Assembly: GCF_026745355.1 (NCBI RefSeq)
Contig: NC_079206.1
Span: forward strand, 4,609,044 to 4,673,043
Length of the DNA stretch: 64,000 nucleotides
Direction: 5' to 3'
Source: Beta vulgaris subsp. vulgaris
Lineage: Eukaryota; Streptophyta; Magnoliopsida; Caryophyllales; Amaranthaceae
The translations under genes were made by a program, and so were the position numbers. Below, piece after piece: positions 61,297 to 64,000 of the stretch (position 1 is its first letter; every line of letters starts with the position of its first letter). The notes beneath the pieces were generated by a model, which had not been told where the DNA came from, did not search any database, and worked only from the letters and a program-made list of their open reading frames with translations.

Positions 61297-64000
61297 ATGG
61301 CAGCACAGAAATATACCTATCAGGACATGATAAGTCCTTTATTTCTTCATCCTTCTGATAATGCCACCTCAATCCAGATAGATAAACTTCAGGGCTCATC
61401 TGATTACAGATCTTGGCGCAGATCCATGGAGATAAATCTCTCTTCCAAACGCAAGCTTGGCTTCGTTAATGGTAAAGTACCTCTCCCTACTGATGATGAA
61501 ACTAAGATAGATATGTGGGAAACTTGTAATATAATGGTTATAGCTTGGATAACCAACAATGTTTCACCTGTTATCAGAAAATCTATCATGTATATGGATA
61601 CTGCAAGATCCATATGGCTGAATCTCGAAAAGAGATTTTGTATAACTAATGGATCCCGGAAGTATAAACTGAATAAGGACCTGTTTGAAGTAAAACAAAA
61701 TTCTATGACCATTAGTGAATACTACACTACTATGAAAAGTATGTGGGAAGAACTAGACTCAATGAATACTTTGCCTGTAGTTGATAAACCTGCTGCTGAT
61801 GTTGTTAAATTGCTGGAAGTTATTGAATGTCACAAGGAAGAATCTAGGTTGTTTCAATTTCTAAATGGGTTGAATGAAGTCTATAAAACCCAAAGAAGCA
61901 ATCTCTTGATGCAAATTCCTTTACCTACGGTTGAAAGCTCTTGTGCTGTCTTTGAACAAGAGGAAGCTCAGCGAACCTTGCTTGGTGGACCTAAACCAGA
62001 ACTTGATTCCATGGCTATGTATAGCAAATATATTCCTGAAAGACCTGGGTCATGCTCAGTGTGTGGAAAAGGTCACAGCAAAGATAAATGTTGGTTTGTT
62101 GTTGGCTTTCCACCAGGACACCCTAGACATAACAAATTCAACCCACCCCCTACCAAACCAAAAACCATCACCACTGAATTTCAACCTGGAACCTCCAAGT
62201 GGAGAAACCCTCAACACAAACCAATACCACCAAAAATGGCTGCTGCTGCTCAACATAACAACCCTGAAAATGAACCCTCTGGACTCCTTTTCACTCCACA
62301 ACAACTAGAACAGCTTGCCAAACTCATGCCTCAGTTACAAACCACACAAGCCAAAGGCTCTGAAACGGATGAAGAATTGGAAACATTCTTCTCTGGAATG
62401 ACACACTCAACTGTTTCTGTGGATGTATCCAATGATTGGATTATTGATTCGGGGGCCTCAGACCATATGACTCCTCACCTCTCTTACTTGACCACTGCTC
62501 GTCCTTTTACTCTCACAACCAAAGTTAACTTACCCACAGGTGCCACTACTGAAGTCTCTCACATTGGTGATACTACTCTATCTCCTGATCTCACCTTGCA
62601 CAATGTGTTGTGTGTCCCAAACTTTCATCACAATCTTCTTTCTGTGCAAAGATTGGTGAAGGATAACAATTGTGAAGTGCAATTTTCTTCAACTCACTGT
62701 GTTATCTTGGACAATGTCACCAAACAACCAAAAGGCCAAGGCATAGCAAAAAATGGTCTTTACTATTTACAACCCTCTAGCCTTGCTTGTTGTGCTGCTG
62801 AAACCATCACTGATATCTCAACTCCAAACCTAAAAAACCCTCTGGATGTATGGCACCATAGATTGGGGCATGCACCAATCTCAAAAATACAACAAATACC
62901 TTCCATTCCCAAGTCTCAAAGCACCTCAAAAATATGTGTAACCTGTCCCATGTCAAAATTCACAAAATTACCTTTCACCCTTAGCACATCTCATGCCAAA
63001 GAAGCCTTTGAACTCATTCACATGGATGTTTGGGGACCTTATAGGGTCTGCTATAAGGAGAAGTACAGATACTTTCTCACACTTGTAGATGATCATACCA
63101 GAAATACTTGGGTGTTCCTTATGCAATATAAATCTGATTCCCTCTCTCACTTCCAAACCTTTCTTCAATATGCTCAAACACACTTTCAGAAATACATTAA
63201 ATTCCTACGCTCAGACAATGCCCTGGAATTTGATGACACACCTTGCAAAAATTTCTTTGCTGAGCATGGTATCTTGCATCAAACATCATGTGTCAAAAGG
63301 CCTCAACAAAATGCCAGGGCCGAGAGAAAACACAGACACATCTTGGAGATTTCAAGAGCTCTTCGATTCCAAGCTGGCCTCCCATTATCTTTCTGGGGAG
63401 ATTGCATCATGGCAGCTGTTCACATCCTCAACAGGTTACCTACCCCTGTCCTAAACCATAAGACTCCCTATGAACTTCTACATCACACTCCTCCTACATA
63501 TGAACACCTAAGAGTCTTTGGATGCTTGGCTTTTGCATCTAACCCCTCATTCCCCACTGATAAATTTGCTCACAGAGGTGTCCCATGCCTATTTCTTGGC
63601 TATCCTGCTCTTCAAAAAGGATACAAACTTTTAAATCTGCTCACACATCAAAACTTTGTCTCTAGAGACGTTCTCTTTCATGAGGATATATTCCCTTATC
63701 ATTCCAAATCCTCCACAGCCTACATGAATCCAATCCCACCTTCCACACCAGCCATCACTCCTACTACCATATATGATGACCTCCTGCACCCAGCAGCAGA
63801 TACAACCCCCAACCCTACACCTCCTGCCTCACCATACAAAACTCCCCCACACACTCCTACAACTACTATCTTTACTCAAAATACCACACCTCACTCCTCT
63901 CAACCTAGCCCATCACCCCCTCCTATCCCTCTCAAACCTAGACAGTCCACCAGATCTCATGTAACTCCTCACTGGTTACAAGACTACATTACAACCAATG
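61297..64000 (+). CDS. Copia gag-pol polyprotein, 5' part, open to the edge
   Basis: ATG 61297 opens a frame that I read without a stop to the window end (901 codons). Gag comes first (about 1-240), then a zinc knuckle from C253 that reads C-x2-C-x3-H-x4-C, one residue short of the usual C-x2-C-x4-H-x4-C. Protease has DSGASDHM with D384. The GAG-pre-integrase H-H and CVTC pairs are present. The integrase core has D577, D640 and E676, giving 62 and exactly 35 intervening residues (DD35E). A proline/threonine-rich linker (about 810-890) leads toward reverse transcriptase beyond the edge. No frameshift or nonsense codon is seen, unlike the first element, so this copy could encode working gag, protease and integrase. 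Confidence 0.92.
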   Translation, partial: MAAQKYTYQDMISPLFLHPSDNATSIQIDKLQGSSDYRSWRRSMEINLSSKRKLGFVNGKVPLPTDDETKIDMWETCNIMVIAWITNNVSPVIRKSIMYMDTARSIWLNLEKRFCITNGSRKYKLNKDLFEVKQNSMTISEYYTTMKSMWEELDSMNTLPVVDKPAADVVKLLEVIECHKEESRLFQFLNGLNEVYKTQRSNLLMQIPLPTVESSCAVFEQEEAQRTLLGGPKPELDSMAMYSKYIPERPGSCSVCGKGHSKDKCWFVVGFPPGHPRHNKFNPPPTKPKTITTEFQPGTSKWRNPQHKPIPPKMAAAAQHNNPENEPSGLLFTPQQLEQLAKLMPQLQTTQAKGSETDEELETFFSGMTHSTVSVDVSNDWIIDSGASDHMTPHLSYLTTARPFTLTTKVNLPTGATTEVSHIGDTTLSPDLTLHNVLCVPNFHHNLLSVQRLVKDNNCEVQFSSTHCVILDNVTKQPKGQGIAKNGLYYLQPSSLACCAAETITDISTPNLKNPLDVWHHRLGHAPISKIQQIPSIPKSQSTSKICVTCPMSKFTKLPFTLSTSHAKEAFELIHMDVWGPYRVCYKEKYRYFLTLVDDHTRNTWVFLMQYKSDSLSHFQTFLQYAQTHFQKYIKFLRSDNALEFDDTPCKNFFAEHGILHQTSCVKRPQQNARAERKHRHILEISRALRFQAGLPLSFWGDCIMAAVHILNRLPTPVLNHKTPYELLHHTPPTYEHLRVFGCLAFASNPSFPTDKFAHRGVPCLFLGYPALQKGYKLLNLLTHQNFVSRDVLFHEDIFPYHSKSSTAYMNPIPPSTPAITPTTIYDDLLHPAADTTPNPTPPASPYKTPPHTPTTTIFTQNTTPHSSQPSPSPPPIPLKPRQSTRSHVTPHWLQDYITTN

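Larger units (their letters stand above)
60816..64000 (+). mobile_element. Second Ty1/copia element, left 3.2 kb
   Basis: 5' LTR, primer-binding site and gag-pol through integrase are inside the window; reverse transcriptase, RNase H and the 3' LTR lie beyond the right edge. It is clearly related to the element at 13272-18580 in gag and integrase but in opposite orientation and well diverged in sequence. Confidence 0.9.

Overview
This is plant nuclear DNA: AT-rich, with genes split into many short exons by canonical GT-AG introns, surrounded by plant transposable elements. The proteins are typical angiosperm ones and the exon structures look like a dicot. I cannot place it further from the sequence; Caryophyllales would be a guess.

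Five host genes are supported, from left to right: the 5' part of a membrane RING-type E3 ligase gene (minus strand, running off the left edge); replication factor C subunit 2 (plus, 7 exons, 330 aa); a rhomboid-like intramembrane protease (plus, 5 exons, 329 aa); an IQ-domain calmodulin-binding protein of the IQD22 type (minus, 4 exons, 510 aa); and a Raf-like kinase with an N-terminal PAS domain (minus, 15 exons, 704 aa). About 3 kb upstream of the kinase is a second, related first exon with the same splice phase. From memory, the same gene types are neighbours in Arabidopsis on chromosome 1 (At1g63120/63160/63170 and At1g12750/12760) and chromosome 4 (At4g23050/23060/23070), so the window looks like an unfractionated ancestral block.

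The rest is mostly mobile DNA. A very young Ty1/copia element (13272-18580; LTRs differ at 1 of 336 bases, target duplication TAAAC) has damaged pol. A second copia element of the same type enters at the right edge (from about 60816) with an intact gag-pol frame as far as it can be seen. A 3.05-kb solo-LTR-like block (54291-57342) carries a CGGTA target duplication. MITEs are abundant: Stowaway-like (TA), Tourist-like (TAA) and hAT-like (8-bp) elements, with two cases of a Tourist-like element inside a Stowaway-like one.

The least explained material is two repeat families. One (36276-36538, 38238-39126, 50543-51391) has short palindromes built on GGTGTACCATG at both ends and a TGCTCATTT minisatellite inside. 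The other (36723-37440, 58167-59240) is a foldback element with nested inverted repeats and CCACC/GGTGG-rich arms; one copy contains what looks like a captured host exon. No prokaryotic system, CRISPR array or gene cluster is present. The genes here are ordinary housekeeping, signalling and scaffold genes with no sign that they act in one pathway.
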